DNA from: CAWBBA01 sp963729795
Lineage (GTDB): Bacteria > Desulfobacterota > Desulfomonilia > Desulfomonilales > Desulfomonilaceae
DNA length: 64,000 nucleotides
Reading direction: 5' to 3'
NCBI GenBank assembly: GCA_963729795.1
Contig: CAVSPC010000040.1
Coordinates: forward strand, 62,001 to 126,000
The translations under genes were made by a program, and so were the position numbers. The notes under the pieces are model-generated. The model had not been told where the DNA came from. It did no database searches and saw nothing but the letters and a program-made list of their open reading frames with translations. Every line of letters begins with the position of its first letter. The stretch's first letter is position 1. Of this stretch, positions 10,074 through 19,579 are shown one piece after another.

Positions 10074-10820
10074 GTGAAGAGCGATCATAATGACCTGATT
10101 CGATTTCAGAGGCAGATCTTGCTTCCCGAAGTGGGGATCAGAGGCCAAAAGAAGATTCAGGCAGCCAAGGTGCTATTGATAGGCGCCGGCGGCCTGGGAT
10201 CATCGGCTGGATACTATCTGGCTGCCGCGGGAATCGGAACTCTCGGAATAGTAGATGACGATCGAGTGGAAATGACCAATTTAAATCGGCAGATCTTGCA
10301 CAGCCCGATGCGGATCGGCGAACTCAAGGTCTCCTCCGCAAGAGGCACTTTGATCGGCTTCAACGAATCGGTGGATATTACAGTCTATTCCATCAGGATT
10401 CAAGACCTCCGCGAAATCATCCCAATTGTTTCGAAGTACGATTTGGTCATAGATTGCACCGATAATATTGCCACCCGATTCCTGATTAATGAAGCCTGTC
10501 TTCAGACTGAAAAACCTTGGGTATATGGTGCCGTATCTGGTTTTGAGGGACAAGCCATGACCATCGTCCCCGGCCACGGACCCTGCTACCGCTGCCTGTA
10601 CCTCTCCCCTCCTCCAGTCAGCAAAACCTTGACCCCTGTTATCGGGGTCTCACCGGGTGTCATTGGAATCATTCAGGCTGCCGAAGCTTTGAAGTACATC
10701 CTGGGAATAGGGGATTTATTGACTGGTAGACTACTTTACATGGACTTACTGGAAATGACTTTGTCCGAGTTTAGAATCCAACGTAACGAGAATTGTCAGG
10801 CGTGCGGTAATCCGGCTTAG
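10074..10820 (+). CDS. ThiF/MoeB/HesA-family adenylyltransferase
   Basis: A 248-residue E1-like enzyme. The nucleotide site GAGGLGSSAGYYLAAAG lies near residues 36-52, followed by VDDDRVEMTNLNRQ, the IDCTDN motif and a zinc site made of CYRC and CQAC. Such enzymes adenylate the C-terminal glycine of MoaD- or ThiS-type carriers. Translation probably starts at the GTG at 10074, since the nearby ATGs are out of frame. The gene lies downstream of a MoaD-like carrier and an unknown gene with very short gaps, so the carrier at 9234 is its likely substrate. Confidence 0.85.
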   Translation: MKSDHNDLIRFQRQILLPEVGIRGQKKIQAAKVLLIGAGGLGSSAGYYLAAAGIGTLGIVDDDRVEMTNLNRQILHSPMRIGELKVSSARGTLIGFNESVDITVYSIRIQDLREIIPIVSKYDLVIDCTDNIATRFLINEACLQTEKPWVYGAVSGFEGQAMTIVPGHGPCYRCLYLSPPPVSKTLTPVIGVSPGVIGIIQAAEALKYILGIGDLLTGRLLYMDLLEMTLSEFRIQRNENCQACGNPA

Positions 10821-10923
10821 AGAGAGCATTTCATCCTTGGATTCCTAAGATGCGTAAGTGAGAATTTTCGGGCTGCGACAAACTGAATCTAGTACCCGGT
10901 GACGATCCAAATTGGCGTCAGTC

Positions 10924-12938
10924 ATGATCACAAAGTTGTTCGAACCGATAACCGTCGGTCCCGTGACAGTCCCCAACCGATTGGTGATGACTGCGATGCA
11001 TCTGAACTACACCCCCGGCGGAGAAGTGACCGATCGGCTGATCGAGTTCTATCGAGCGAGGGCCCTTGGCGGTGCCGGGTTTATCATCGTTGGTGGTGCG
11101 GAGATCAACGATCAGTCCTCTGGCTGGGATTCATTCCTCTCCGTCAAGGAAGACACGATGATAGCGGGACTCAGCCGTTTAACGGAAGCGGTCCACAAAG
11201 AGCATAGTGTGTGTGCCCTTCAGCTCTATCACGCGGGAGCATACGCGTTCTGCGGCTTCTTAAAAGGGCTGCCTGTGTTGGCACCCTCTGAGTACGATTG
11301 TGCAATTCTCCAGGGTGCGAACCAGAGCCATGACACGTTCCGACATCGAACGTGTCCAGATGGATTATGTTAAAGCTGCGGTCAGAGCAAAGAGGGCAGG
11401 GTTCGACGCTGTGGAAGTGGTGGTGGCAGGGTACCTTGATCGCCCAGTTCCTGTCGCCAAGAGACCAACAAGCGTGACGACGAATATGGCGGTCCGACTG
11501 AGAACCGCATGCGATTCGGCCGTGAGGTTGTGCGCCTAGTGGCTGAGGAAGTGGCGCGGACATGGCGGTGACTGTCCGGGTGGGAGGCAACGACTTCGTC
11601 CAGGGCGGCCACACCAACAAGGAGGCACGAATTTTTGCTACAGGCATGTCAGAAAGAAGGCGCGGATCTGATCAATGTCACCGGCGGCTGGCACGAGACT
11701 CGAATTCCACAGATCACCATGGACGTGCCGCATGCCGGCTTTGCCTACCTTGCGGCCGGAATTAAAGGGGTCGTCACTGTGCCCGGTGGTCGCGTGCAAT
11801 CGAATCAACGATCCATTCATCGCGGAGGATCTACTCCAGGAGGGATTCGCGGACATGGTGGGTGTTGCTCGCGGCTTCTATGGCTGATCCCGAATTCGGC
11901 CTGAAAGCTCGCGAAGGACGGTACAATGAGATTCGCCGATGCGTGGCATGCAACCAACGGTGTTTCGATCATGTTTTCCAGCTTCTGCCCGTCGGGTGCA
12001 CGGTCAATCCCAGAGCGGGGCGAGAAGCTGATACCGAGATTAGGCGCACAGAAACCCCAAGAAAGATCGTCGTGGCCGGCGCAGGACCGGCCGGCTGCGA
12101 GTTCGCCTCGGTCGCGGCACAGCGAGGCCACACAGGTGAAACTCTACGACAAAGACTCGGATTTCGGTGGGCAGGTGCGCTGGTTCGCGGCCGCCACTCG
12201 CAAGCCTGAATTCCTCAACATTTTCAGGTACTATGCAGCCATGTTCGACAAGTGGGGTGTGGAGGTGCACAAGGACGTGGAGGTCACTCCTGAACTGGTG
12301 ACCCAGGAACAGCCGGACTTGGTGGTGGTGGCCACTGGAGCGGTGCCGTTCAGACCTCACTTGCGGGAGTGGACGAGTCGTCTCTGTGGTACAGGCATGG
12401 GACGTTCTTAAGGGGACGTCCCCAACCGGTCACAACGTGGTTGTAGTCGGTGGAGGCTCGGTGGGTCTGGAGACAGCAGTGTTTCTCGCGATCCAAAGGA
12501 ACCGTCTCGCCATCTACAGTTCTACTTCCTCGCATTACACGAGGCGGAAGATGCCGGAAGTGCTACGAGATCTCATGGTCAAGGGGATCAAAGAGGTTAC
12601 TGTGATCGAGACCGCGTGCACGCGCGGGACAGGATGTTGGCCCGTCTACACGATGGGTCCTCATGAAAGAGTTGCAGGTGCGAGGAGTGCGGATAATCAC
12701 GCGAGCAACGGTGCAGGAAATTCGTCAAGGCAAGGTTGTGTACACTGACGTTCAGGGCCGGGATTCGGAAATCCATGCGGACACCGTGGTCCTTGCTCTG
12801 GGCTCGATATCGGAAGACTCTCTTGCTACGGCGCTGAAAAGAAGTGGTGTGGCGGTGAGGGTCATCGGCGATGCGGTCAAACCGGGAAAGGTCGGTTCGG
12901 CGATTGAATCGGGATTCGATCTCGCACTGGAAGTGTAG
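10924..12938 (+). pseudogene. NADH:flavin oxidoreductase / 2,4-dienoyl-CoA-reductase-like enzyme with many indels
   Basis: Successive fragments in all three frames assemble into one Old-Yellow-Enzyme/dienoyl-CoA-reductase-type protein of about 670 residues. It has an N-terminal flavin barrel (FEPITVGPVTVPNRL), the iron-sulfur region RRCVACNQRCFD, the dinucleotide site VVAGAGPAGCE and a second one, VVVVGGGSVGLE. At least eight single-base shifts are needed. Clear extra bases are a G at 11438, a C at 11465-11466, a G at 11643-11644, a C at 11782-11784, a T at 11879 and an A near 12132; one shift near 11550 looks like a deletion. Between shifts the protein is well conserved and has no nonsense codon, which is unlike slow pseudogene decay. 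Confidence 0.75.
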
Positions 12939-13006
12939 AGGGTACCGGCAAACCGGTGTTCGGCTTCGCCGACTTTGAGCCATTCCCGGTTCGTTGAAAG
13001 GACACA

Positions 13007-13585
13007 ATGTCCACTTTATTAGGACGAGACGTTAGTGAGCGAAAAAATCAGGTACTAGCGTTAAACCACAAAGCGAATCAGCATCTGGCAAGAAACGAGG
13101 TGGACGAAGCCATAGCGGCCTACCGATCTTGTCACGAACTTCTCGAGAGTCTTGGGAATAGACAGGGTCAGGCAATGATTCTCAACAACATCGGACTGCT
13201 CCATGTTCAAGCAGGCCAGCTTGACTGTGCCATGACCTGCTTTGAATCGGCTTACAAACTTTACGAGGAACTTGGGGATGCGGTCGGGCAGGCCGATCAA
13301 CAGGGAAACATGGGTTCGGTATGTAGGGATCAGGGGCGGTACACTGAGGCCCTTGATTTTTACGTTGATGCTCTGGCTGTTTTTGAAGAAAGTGGAGACA
13401 GGCTGAAAATTGCAGACCAGTGCACCAACATAGGTTACATATATGTCATGCGTGCTCAGTCCCAAACAGCTTTAAATTGGTATAAGCGGGCGCTCCCATT
13501 GTATGAGGTGGAGCAGGAGGAAATAAGGGCGGAAGGGACCCGCAAAAACATCAAAATCTTAACTGATCGCGTCACAAAAAAATGA
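13007..13585 (+). CDS. Tetratricopeptide-repeat protein
   Basis: A 192-residue protein with about four TPR units of the 40-residue, nephrocystin-like type (GQAMILNNIGLLHVQAGQLD, GQADQQGNMGSVCRDQGRY, ADQCTNIGYIYVMRAQSQ). These form a helical scaffold for protein contacts. Its stop overlaps the start of the next gene (ATGA at 13582-13585), so the two are translationally coupled and probably work together. Confidence 0.8.
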   Translation: MSTLLGRDVSERKNQVLALNHKANQHLARNEVDEAIAAYRSCHELLESLGNRQGQAMILNNIGLLHVQAGQLDCAMTCFESAYKLYEELGDAVGQADQQGNMGSVCRDQGRYTEALDFYVDALAVFEESGDRLKIADQCTNIGYIYVMRAQSQTALNWYKRALPLYEVEQEEIRAEGTRKNIKILTDRVTKK

Positions 13586-14526
13586 GTAGAACTCCGCTCA
13601 TGAAAGGACTCGAATTGTCGGAAAGTTATTATTTGACCTATGGCAGGCCTATGATATCGGAAGAATTCAAAAACTATGCTGAACGCATTGCAGTAGGTCT
13701 GGTTGGTGATGGTTCGGAGTGCTTTGGATTTGATGACGAAATTTCGCGGGATCACGATTGGGGTCCCAGTTTTTGCAGTTGGCTCGTGCTGAAGGATTAC
13801 GAGGTTATCTCCGGGAGATTGCAGGAGGCTATCGACCGGTTACCCAAATCATTCGCAGGACATGGGCCTCGGAAGGTGAGTGCGTGGGGCGAAGGGAGAG
13901 TTGGTGTTTTTGAAATCGCACAATTTTATCGGGCTTTTACTGGGTTGGACCATGTTCCCATAAAGCTAGAGGAGTGGCTGAGGCTCCCTGAAAGCTACTT
14001 GGCCGTTTGCACCAACGGAAAAGTGTTTCATGATCCTCTCGGGGAGTTTAGCCGATGGAGGGAAAAACTGCTCGAATTCTATCCGGAGGATGTGAGGCTC
14101 AAGAAAATAGCATCCCGCTGTATGACCATTGCTCAGTCTGGCCAGTACAATTTCGAACGTTGCCTCAAAAGGCAGGAGCACTTTGCACTTCAGTATGCGG
14201 AAACCAAATTTTGTCATGATGTGATTTCACTGGTCTTCCTCTTGAACAGAAAGTATTGTCCCTTCTCCAAATGGATGCACCGTTCCCTAAAAGGGCTGCC
14301 AATTCTGGGTGAATCGCTTTATTCGAAAATATCGCAACTCCTTACGCTGCCTTCCCACGAAGGAAAAGTGGCAGTGATAGAAGAAGTCTGCGCCGCGCTA
14401 ATTAACGAACTTCGATCTCAGGCTTTGAGTGATTCCAGCAGCAGCTTTCTGCTTGATCATGGCCCCGTGGTTCAGGTCAACATCAAAGATAAGAGACTTA
14501 GACAGATGAACGTTTGGGTGGGTTGA
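13582..14526 (+). CDS. DUF4037-family protein, nucleotidyltransferase-like
   Basis: A 314-residue protein carrying the DUF4037 signature FGFDDEISRDHDWGPSF in the first third, which resembles the metal-binding strand of minimal nucleotidyltransferases. The rest is helical. It is coupled to the upstream TPR gene by a four-base overlap. Members often sit beside TPR proteins, but their substrate is unknown. Confidence 0.72.
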   Translation: MSRTPLMKGLELSESYYLTYGRPMISEEFKNYAERIAVGLVGDGSECFGFDDEISRDHDWGPSFCSWLVLKDYEVISGRLQEAIDRLPKSFAGHGPRKVSAWGEGRVGVFEIAQFYRAFTGLDHVPIKLEEWLRLPESYLAVCTNGKVFHDPLGEFSRWREKLLEFYPEDVRLKKIASRCMTIAQSGQYNFERCLKRQEHFALQYAETKFCHDVISLVFLLNRKYCPFSKWMHRSLKGLPILGESLYSKISQLLTLPSHEGKVAVIEEVCAALINELRSQALSDSSSSFLLDHGPVVQVNIKDKRLRQMNVWVG

Positions 14527-14538
14527 TAAGGTGTAGGC

Positions 14539-15487
14539 ATGCAGAAGAACGTGCTTGTCATCGGAGGCAGCTACTTCGTTGGAAGAGTCTTCGTGGAAGA
14601 GATGGTCGCAAGCGGCGACGTATCGCGTCTACGTAGTAAACCGGGGAAACAGACCGCTCATCCTGGAAGGACTTAATGAGATAGTGTGTGACCGGCAAGA
14701 CTCTGACCGACTGAAAACCTTACTTCCACGCACGAGCTGGGATGCGGTTGTTGACTTCTGCGCCTACACCCCACAGGATGTCGAGACCGTCCTGTCGGCA
14801 CTGCCTGCGGATTCGGTGAAACACTACATCTATATTAGCACGGCCTCAATATATGAGGACACCCTTGACCTCCCTGTCAAGGAAGACTCTCCCAAATTGA
14901 GCGGTCCTCAACCAGAACTTGGGCCCTACGCGGATTATGGGCACAACAAATGGTTGGGCGAATTAAAGCTCATGGATTTAGCACGAGCTTCCAGCATCCC
15001 CTATACGGTGCTACGTCCAGCCATAATTTATGGGAAATATAATTACGCGCCCAGAGAAAGCTATTTCTTTGATCTCATGAGACAGAAAAAGACCATAGTT
15101 TTGCCCGATAATGACATGGCCCTTTTCCAATTTGTTTCGGTGTGGGACGTGGCGAGCATCATTCGCAGGTGCGTCGGAAACGTGAAAGTTTTTGGTGCCG
15201 CTTTCAATCTCGCTGCCGATGAGCTGATCTGTTACCGCAGGCTGGTAGAAGTTTTTGAAAAGGTATCGGGAAGTAGGATTGCCACAAGAACTCTTAGCAT
15301 AAAGACTATCAACCACCTGCGAATCCCTCTACCATTTCCGCTAGATTGCCATTTGATCTATTCAGGCAAGTTGATACAGGAAATCCTGAATTTCCACTAC
15401 ACTCCATTCGCAACTGGAATGCAACGGACTTATGACTGGTTCAGGCAATCATCTGAGACGTCTATACAATTAAAATATGGATGGTAA
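14539..15487 (+). pseudogene. NAD-dependent epimerase/reductase of the extended SDR type, frameshifted
   Basis: The start MQKNVLVIGGSYFVGRVFVEE (ATG at 14539) holds the Rossmann glycine motif and lies in one frame; the remaining 289 codons (YRVYVVNRGNRPLILEG onward) lie in the next. Removing the G at 14620 joins them and gives 315 residues. Later features are WDAVVDFCAYTP, YIYISTASIY with the catalytic serine, and YGHNKWLGELKL with the YxxxK pair. It is probably a nucleoside-sugar epimerase or isoflavone-reductase-like enzyme; the substrate is unknown. As read, the product would lose its cofactor-binding half. Confidence 0.75.
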
Positions 15488-15782
15488 CATCGTTTGAGGA
15501 GCTATAGAATTAGCGTTTTGTTGGCTTTCTTTTCGGGCAACCTGGATGGTCGGACCGCCTGGCCAGAGGTGGACTTGCCACGGCTTCTTCTGGGGCCATC
15601 GTATAAAGGAATACGGATCAATGGGTACAGTCTGTGTCAGGTCCTAGGGGCCCTTCGAATTTCCACGTATTGGCTTCCGTTGGCAGTGCAAGAGTTTTTT
15701 TGTTCGGTGTAGTGATTGGCTACGACATATGGGCAGGGTTCATTCTTGATTTTAGGCGAATGATCTAGGCAGGAGGTAACCA
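15488..15782. other. Gap with no recognised gene
   Basis: About 295 bp between the epimerase and the split monooxygenase gene. A short open stretch exists but has no ribosome site or family resemblance. An AGGAGG site at its end (15771-15776) serves the next gene. Confidence 0.4.
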
Positions 15783-16294
15783 ATGGCAATAAAAGTGTTG
15801 ACCACCAGGAAGTTCAAGAAAAATACCCTAGGAGCCTGTCGCGCAACCTCACTCGTCGGCGCCATCGTGCTACGCGTAGGTTCCACCCATTGTTCCGTTA
15901 CCTCTCCCCCGGCTCCTAGGAGGCTGACATACTAAGTTTTTTCCGTGGCAGCCTCCGAGAGATCCCATTGCACTAGACGCCATCGTGCCACGAATTCGGG
16001 AAAGTCCCGCGGGACGCGGGATTACGCAACAGTCTCCTAGAAGATGCTTACAGATTACTAGCGGAACTCAGGGCAGCAACAACTATTAGGCCCGGTTTCA
16101 TATCGGGTCAGACACTGATCTCTGTAGATGACCCCTACATATTGCTGGTTATCAGTACCTGGACAAACAGAACCAGATTTGAGGAATGGCGATCCACAGG
16201 AACAAGGAGGGAATTTTCAAAAAGATTGGAAGCAGTGCTTGAAACGTCGGAGCATGATGAGATCTTTTACGTGGGCGAAATTGAGCCTCAGTAG
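15783..16294 (+). pseudogene. Antibiotic-biosynthesis-monooxygenase-like small protein, split by a 205-bp insertion
   Basis: Joining 15783-15831 to 16041-16294 (dropping the insert and one CTAG copy) gives an unbroken 100-codon protein: MAIKVLTTRKFKKNTLEDAY, then AATTIRPGFISGQTLI and ILLVISTWTNRTRFEEW. This is the dimeric ferredoxin-like ABM fold, a heme-, quinone- or small-molecule-handling family. AGGAGG lies six bases before the ATG. The clean restoration shows that the insertion is recent and that the gene was functional before it. Confidence 0.75.
15832..16036. mobile_element. Non-autonomous element related to the neighbouring IS1182-family IS
   Basis: A 205-bp insertion flanked by CTAG at 15828-15831 and 16037-16040. 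Its ends are inverted copies, GAGCCTGTCGCGCAA on the left and GAGACTGTTGCGTAA (reverse complement) on the right, close to the GAGCCTGTCGC ends of the full element at 17391-18987. It encodes no protein. Inside it, the phrase cgccatcgtg occurs twice (about 15861 and 15979) and a central ggctcctaggaggct palindrome at about 15912 looks like another end, so it may be a composite or an internally deleted derivative. Confidence 0.75.
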
Positions 16295-17390
16295 ACTGAC
16301 AGACATGATATTCAATATGGGGCGAGACTCGGTGCCATTTGTTGAATCACGGTTCACTCGACTACCAGGTTTTTCGGCAGCCCGAGGGAAATTGGCTCGC
16401 GACAGTGCAGCTCATTAACAAAGCAAAGCCACTTTTTTTCGATTCCTCATCCACTGCCACCTTTTGAGGAACAGTGGAAGAAGCCTCGCCCCTTGGTCGA
16501 AACACCTCAGAGGAGCCGCCGGTTGAGCCGAAGGCCTGTTGCGGCGTCTTGTAGGACCGGGTCCGTGCGATCGAGCGAATTAGCCGCCAAGGCCTATGGC
16601 TTCCAAGCCGGGAGCATTCACTTGAAAGAGGCCATCACTTGGGAGATGACGCAGGCCTCACTTCATGATCTTCCCATAAACGAGGTAGTTAAGATGGAGA
16701 AAAGACTTGATTCCTGGAATATGTTGCACGCCTTCAGCAGAGCGCTGAACAAAGAGGTTAATGCCCTAGAATATCTTTACAAAAGACCGGCTTCGGAAGG
16801 CGACACGCCTGTAGAAAACCTCATCTTGATGGTCAGCAAACTCATCCACATGTCAAAAATGTTGTCCGTCTACGTAACCAGTGGCAACACTGCCACGATT
16901 GGGGATTGCCTACGCCTTGCTGAGGAGATTCATTTACATGAAAAGCTTGCCACAGCCGCTCTCTATGAAGAAGCCCAAGACATGGGGAAGGACGTCTTCA
17001 AGGTGGTAGTTCGGTTTCCTAGCCGCATCGAACGCATTAGCATAAGTTTTAGGAATATCTTGAATTCTTGGCAGATCAAGACCATGGAGGGGATACCGGT
17101 TAGCGACGAAGCGCAAGAGGAACTCGCGTACATCTTCGAGGTGGTGATTGATATGGTCGAAAGCCTCCGAGATTTCCTGACAATTTCTGACAAGTTCATG
17201 TTGGAACACATCAAAAGTCAAAGCCAGAAACTGACAGAAATTGTGAAGGACGCCCGTAGCGCTAACTGGGATCGCTTAGAAACCGGTATCTGCCGCCCTC
17301 AAAGGGCCTCGGTATTCGCGGAAGTTATCGATTCTTTCGAGAATGTGAATGAATATTTAAGCAGAATGTACGACAGCCTTCTATACCTAG

Positions 17391-18987
17391 GAGCCTGTCG
17401 CGTAACGGGCTTGATTTTGTCGGGTTAGCTGGTACATTTTTCCGGTTTGTTACAAGTCGAGTAATTCCTCGGTGAAACTCCTGCGTGAAGGGGAAAGAAT
17501 GGGCGGTTTGCCTGGCAAAAGGGCAAAATTTGGGTCTTTTGGGTCTCTTTTATCTCCAGACGTACATACCTCTCCCTTGCTCTCCCCGGAGGTGATTCCA
17601 AAGCTTGAGGATGTTGTGAGTGGTACATATCAGATCCCATTCGGCCTTTACCTTATCAAGCCCTCTCAGGAGAAAGCCCCTGATACCTCTGGCCTGTTTG
17701 ATCTGCCCGAAGACAGCTTCCACACTCTCCTTGCGTTTCGAGTAGGTCTTCTTCCCCGCCTTTGTCTTGAGCTTGCGCAGCATCCTGTGTACAACGGATG
17801 TACCGTCGGGAATGCGACCACGAGGCGACACCTGGGGCGGATCGCCGTGTTTGATGCGGTCCCGAGGCACAAAGGGTTCGATGAAGCTCTTTGTCAAGGA
17901 TTCCACGTTGTCTTCACTGAAATAACCGGCGTCCGCGAGTACCCGGTCGGGAATCTCTCCCAGATTTTCCTCTATCTGTTCCACCATGGGAACCAATTGC
18001 TGTTTGTCATTGGCTGCCTGTGTTACATCTTGAGCCACGATCACCTGAGACGCACAGTCTACGGCCATCTGGCCGTTGTACCCTTGCACGAATGCCTTGG
18101 TGGCGCCGTCGAGCATGATACGACTCTCAGGATCAGTGAAGTTCCACTGCTTCTTCGGGGCCGGGATACCGGAAGGCTTTTGGGAAGACCCCGATCCACC
18201 GGACGCTGGGGGCTTACCATCCTTATCCCGCTTGTCCGCCTCAACGGCCTCTTGGCGGGCCTGGTCCTCAAGAGCCTGTTTAGCATGGCGAATCTTCTCA
18301 AGACGAGCTTGCTTCAATCTCAGCTCTTTGGGAAGCTCATCGCCCCTTTTTCCTTTCCCGTATTTCTTGTCCTCCTTCTCATCAAGGGCCTGTGCCCCGG
18401 CAAGAAGGCGATCCACCTCGGCCACGAGCTCCCTCTCTCTCGTGAGCATGCGATCATAACTCATTGCTTTATGCCTGGAGGCATCCGCCTTCAGTTTCGT
18501 GCCGTCCAAGGCCACATGACCGAGCTTTATCAACCCCGATTCTTTGCAAATTTCCAAGACTTGGACAAACAGCCTCGAAATCTGACGCAAGTGGCGCTTC
18601 CTGAAGTCCGAGATCCTGCTGTGATCCGGATGCATGTCACAAGACAGGACTCTGAAGGCAATATCTTCATACGTCTTCTGCTCGATACGCCGCGAACTCC
18701 GGATTCCGACGCAGTATCCGTAAAACAGGAGCTTCACCATCATGGCCGGATGGTAGGCCGGGTGCCCGCCCTCAAGATGGTGATACCTCTCTGTTATCTC
18801 GCTCAGATCCAAGGTGTCCACCACATCGCTGATGAACAGCGCAAGGTGGTCCTCCGGCAACCACTTCCGCAGATCAGGTGGAAGCAACAATGGCTTTTCG
18901 GGCTCGTAGGGCAAAAAACGATGGTCTCTCATGCAGGCCGCTCATATCGCACCTGAGGAAAAATGTGAAGCGTTAAGCGACAGGCTC
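17391..18987. mobile_element. Complete IS1182-family insertion sequence with CTAG target duplication
   Basis: The element is 1597 bp long. Its terminal inverted repeats read GAGCCTGTCGCGTAACG at the left and, as reverse complement, GAGCCTGTCGCTTAACG at the right, and it is flanked by CTAG at 17387-17390 and 18988-18991. It carries one transposase on the minus strand. Removing the element with one CTAG restores the reading frame of the PhoU-like host gene exactly, which fixes both ends. Confidence 0.9.
17550..18932 (-). CDS. IS1182-family transposase
   Basis: A 460-residue DDE transposase. The N-terminal part (RKWLPEDHLALFISDVVDTLDL, YHPAMMVKLLFYGYCVGIRSS) and the D-H-S-R-I-S-D-F segment are typical of IS1182/IS5-like enzymes. 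The catalytic core includes HVALDGTKLKA, VLADAGYFSE and SVEAVFGQIKQARG. It appears intact and fills the element from end to end, so this copy may still be mobile and could also move the small element at 15832. Confidence 0.9.
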   Translation of the reverse strand: MRDHRFLPYEPEKPLLLPPDLRKWLPEDHLALFISDVVDTLDLSEITERYHHLEGGHPAYHPAMMVKLLFYGYCVGIRSSRRIEQKTYEDIAFRVLSCDMHPDHSRISDFRKRHLRQISRLFVQVLEICKESGLIKLGHVALDGTKLKADASRHKAMSYDRMLTRERELVAEVDRLLAGAQALDEKEDKKYGKGKRGDELPKELRLKQARLEKIRHAKQALEDQARQEAVEADKRDKDGKPPASGGSGSSQKPSGIPAPKKQWNFTDPESRIMLDGATKAFVQGYNGQMAVDCASQVIVAQDVTQAANDKQQLVPMVEQIEENLGEIPDRVLADAGYFSEDNVESLTKSFIEPFVPRDRIKHGDPPQVSPRGRIPDGTSVVHRMLRKLKTKAGKKTYSKRKESVEAVFGQIKQARGIRGFLLRGLDKVKAEWDLICTTHNILKLWNHLRGEQGRGMYVWR

Positions 18988-19110
18988 CTAGTGGCGGAAT
19001 CAGAAGCTGCCACGCGGACGGAAGAAACAGATCAGTAGAAGTGCAAAGGCCTGAATAATTCCACTCCGGAACAGACTATACGAAGGCCCCTCACTGTACC
19101 TGGAAATCAA

Positions 19111-19350
19111 GTGGAATCGGGTTCAGGTGGCTATGGCGTCCTTTTCCTTGATGATAACAGCTTCATAGTGGACCAGATTTATGAGGAACGGGAGCCTGAA
19201 AAGCCAGCCTTCTGGTACAGAAAAATTCATCCGACCGAAAAAGAACTCATCCGCGGTCGATGCCGGCTTACCACATGGATTGATCGGGTCCTAGATCGCG
19301 AGTCAAAAAAAGAGAAAAACCTTGTTGCCCCTGAGGTTTCAGGGAGATAG
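19111..19350 (+). CDS. Unknown 79-residue protein
   Basis: A possible short gene starting with GTG at 19111; no ribosome site is obvious. The charged sequence (EEREPEKPAFWYRKIHPTEKELIRGRCR) looks like real protein but matches no family known to me. It lies between the split PhoU-like gene and the IS1380 fragment and may be the tail of a larger broken gene. Confidence 0.3.
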   Translation: MESGSGGYGVLFLDDNSFIVDQIYEEREPEKPAFWYRKIHPTEKELIRGRCRLTTWIDRVLDRESKKEKNLVAPEVSGR

Positions 19351-19400
19351 ACTGCTCTTGCCACAAAGAATCGATACGTCACCAACGAGGTGAAGCGAGT

Positions 19401-19572
19401 ATGGCACAAGGTCTTCTTCCTTTCCAGTATGAAATTGAGCAGAGAGATGGGGAGCTCACTGCACTGGCCGGACTGCCTGCATATGTGGAATTCGCTCATG
19501 CGATGGGTTTGGGTCGGCTCGTATCTGCGCACGTACGCGTTGGTCAGGGAAATCAGGGTCTGACGGACGAGC
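19401..19572 (+). pseudogene. IS1380-family transposase, N-terminal fragment
   Basis: About 57 residues match the start of IS1380-type transposases (MAQGLLPFQYEIEQRDGELTALAGLPAYVEFAHAMGL, ending HVRVGQGNQGLTD). The similarity stops abruptly at about 19565-19575, where the convergent polymerase-like gene ends. The remaining 400 or so residues are absent, so this is a junction between chromosome-side sequence and the island to the right. Confidence 0.7.
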
Positions 19573-19579
19573 CCAGTCA

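Larger units (their letters stand above)
16646..19038 (+). pseudogene. PhoU-like helical protein, split by the IS1182-family element
   Basis: Joining 16646-17390 to 18992-19038 gives 263 uninterrupted residues; the insertion falls 16 codons before the natural stop. The product is all helical (EKRLDSWNMLHAFSRALNKE, RIERISISFRNILNSW, EVVIDMVESLRDFLTISDKF), resembling the PhoU-like cytoplasmic domain found alone or at the end of Na/phosphate cotransporters. The true start is uncertain: the frame is open well upstream and a neighbouring frame (about 16325-16466) also reads like protein, so more of the gene may lie before 16646 after a frameshift. As read, the last residues are replaced by 12 foreign ones, which may not destroy function. 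Confidence 0.6.

Noticed and set aside
17472..18956. A 494-codon open frame on the plus strand
   Set aside because: It is the antisense shadow of the IS1182 transposase, has low-complexity leucine/proline/histidine content and no ribosome site.
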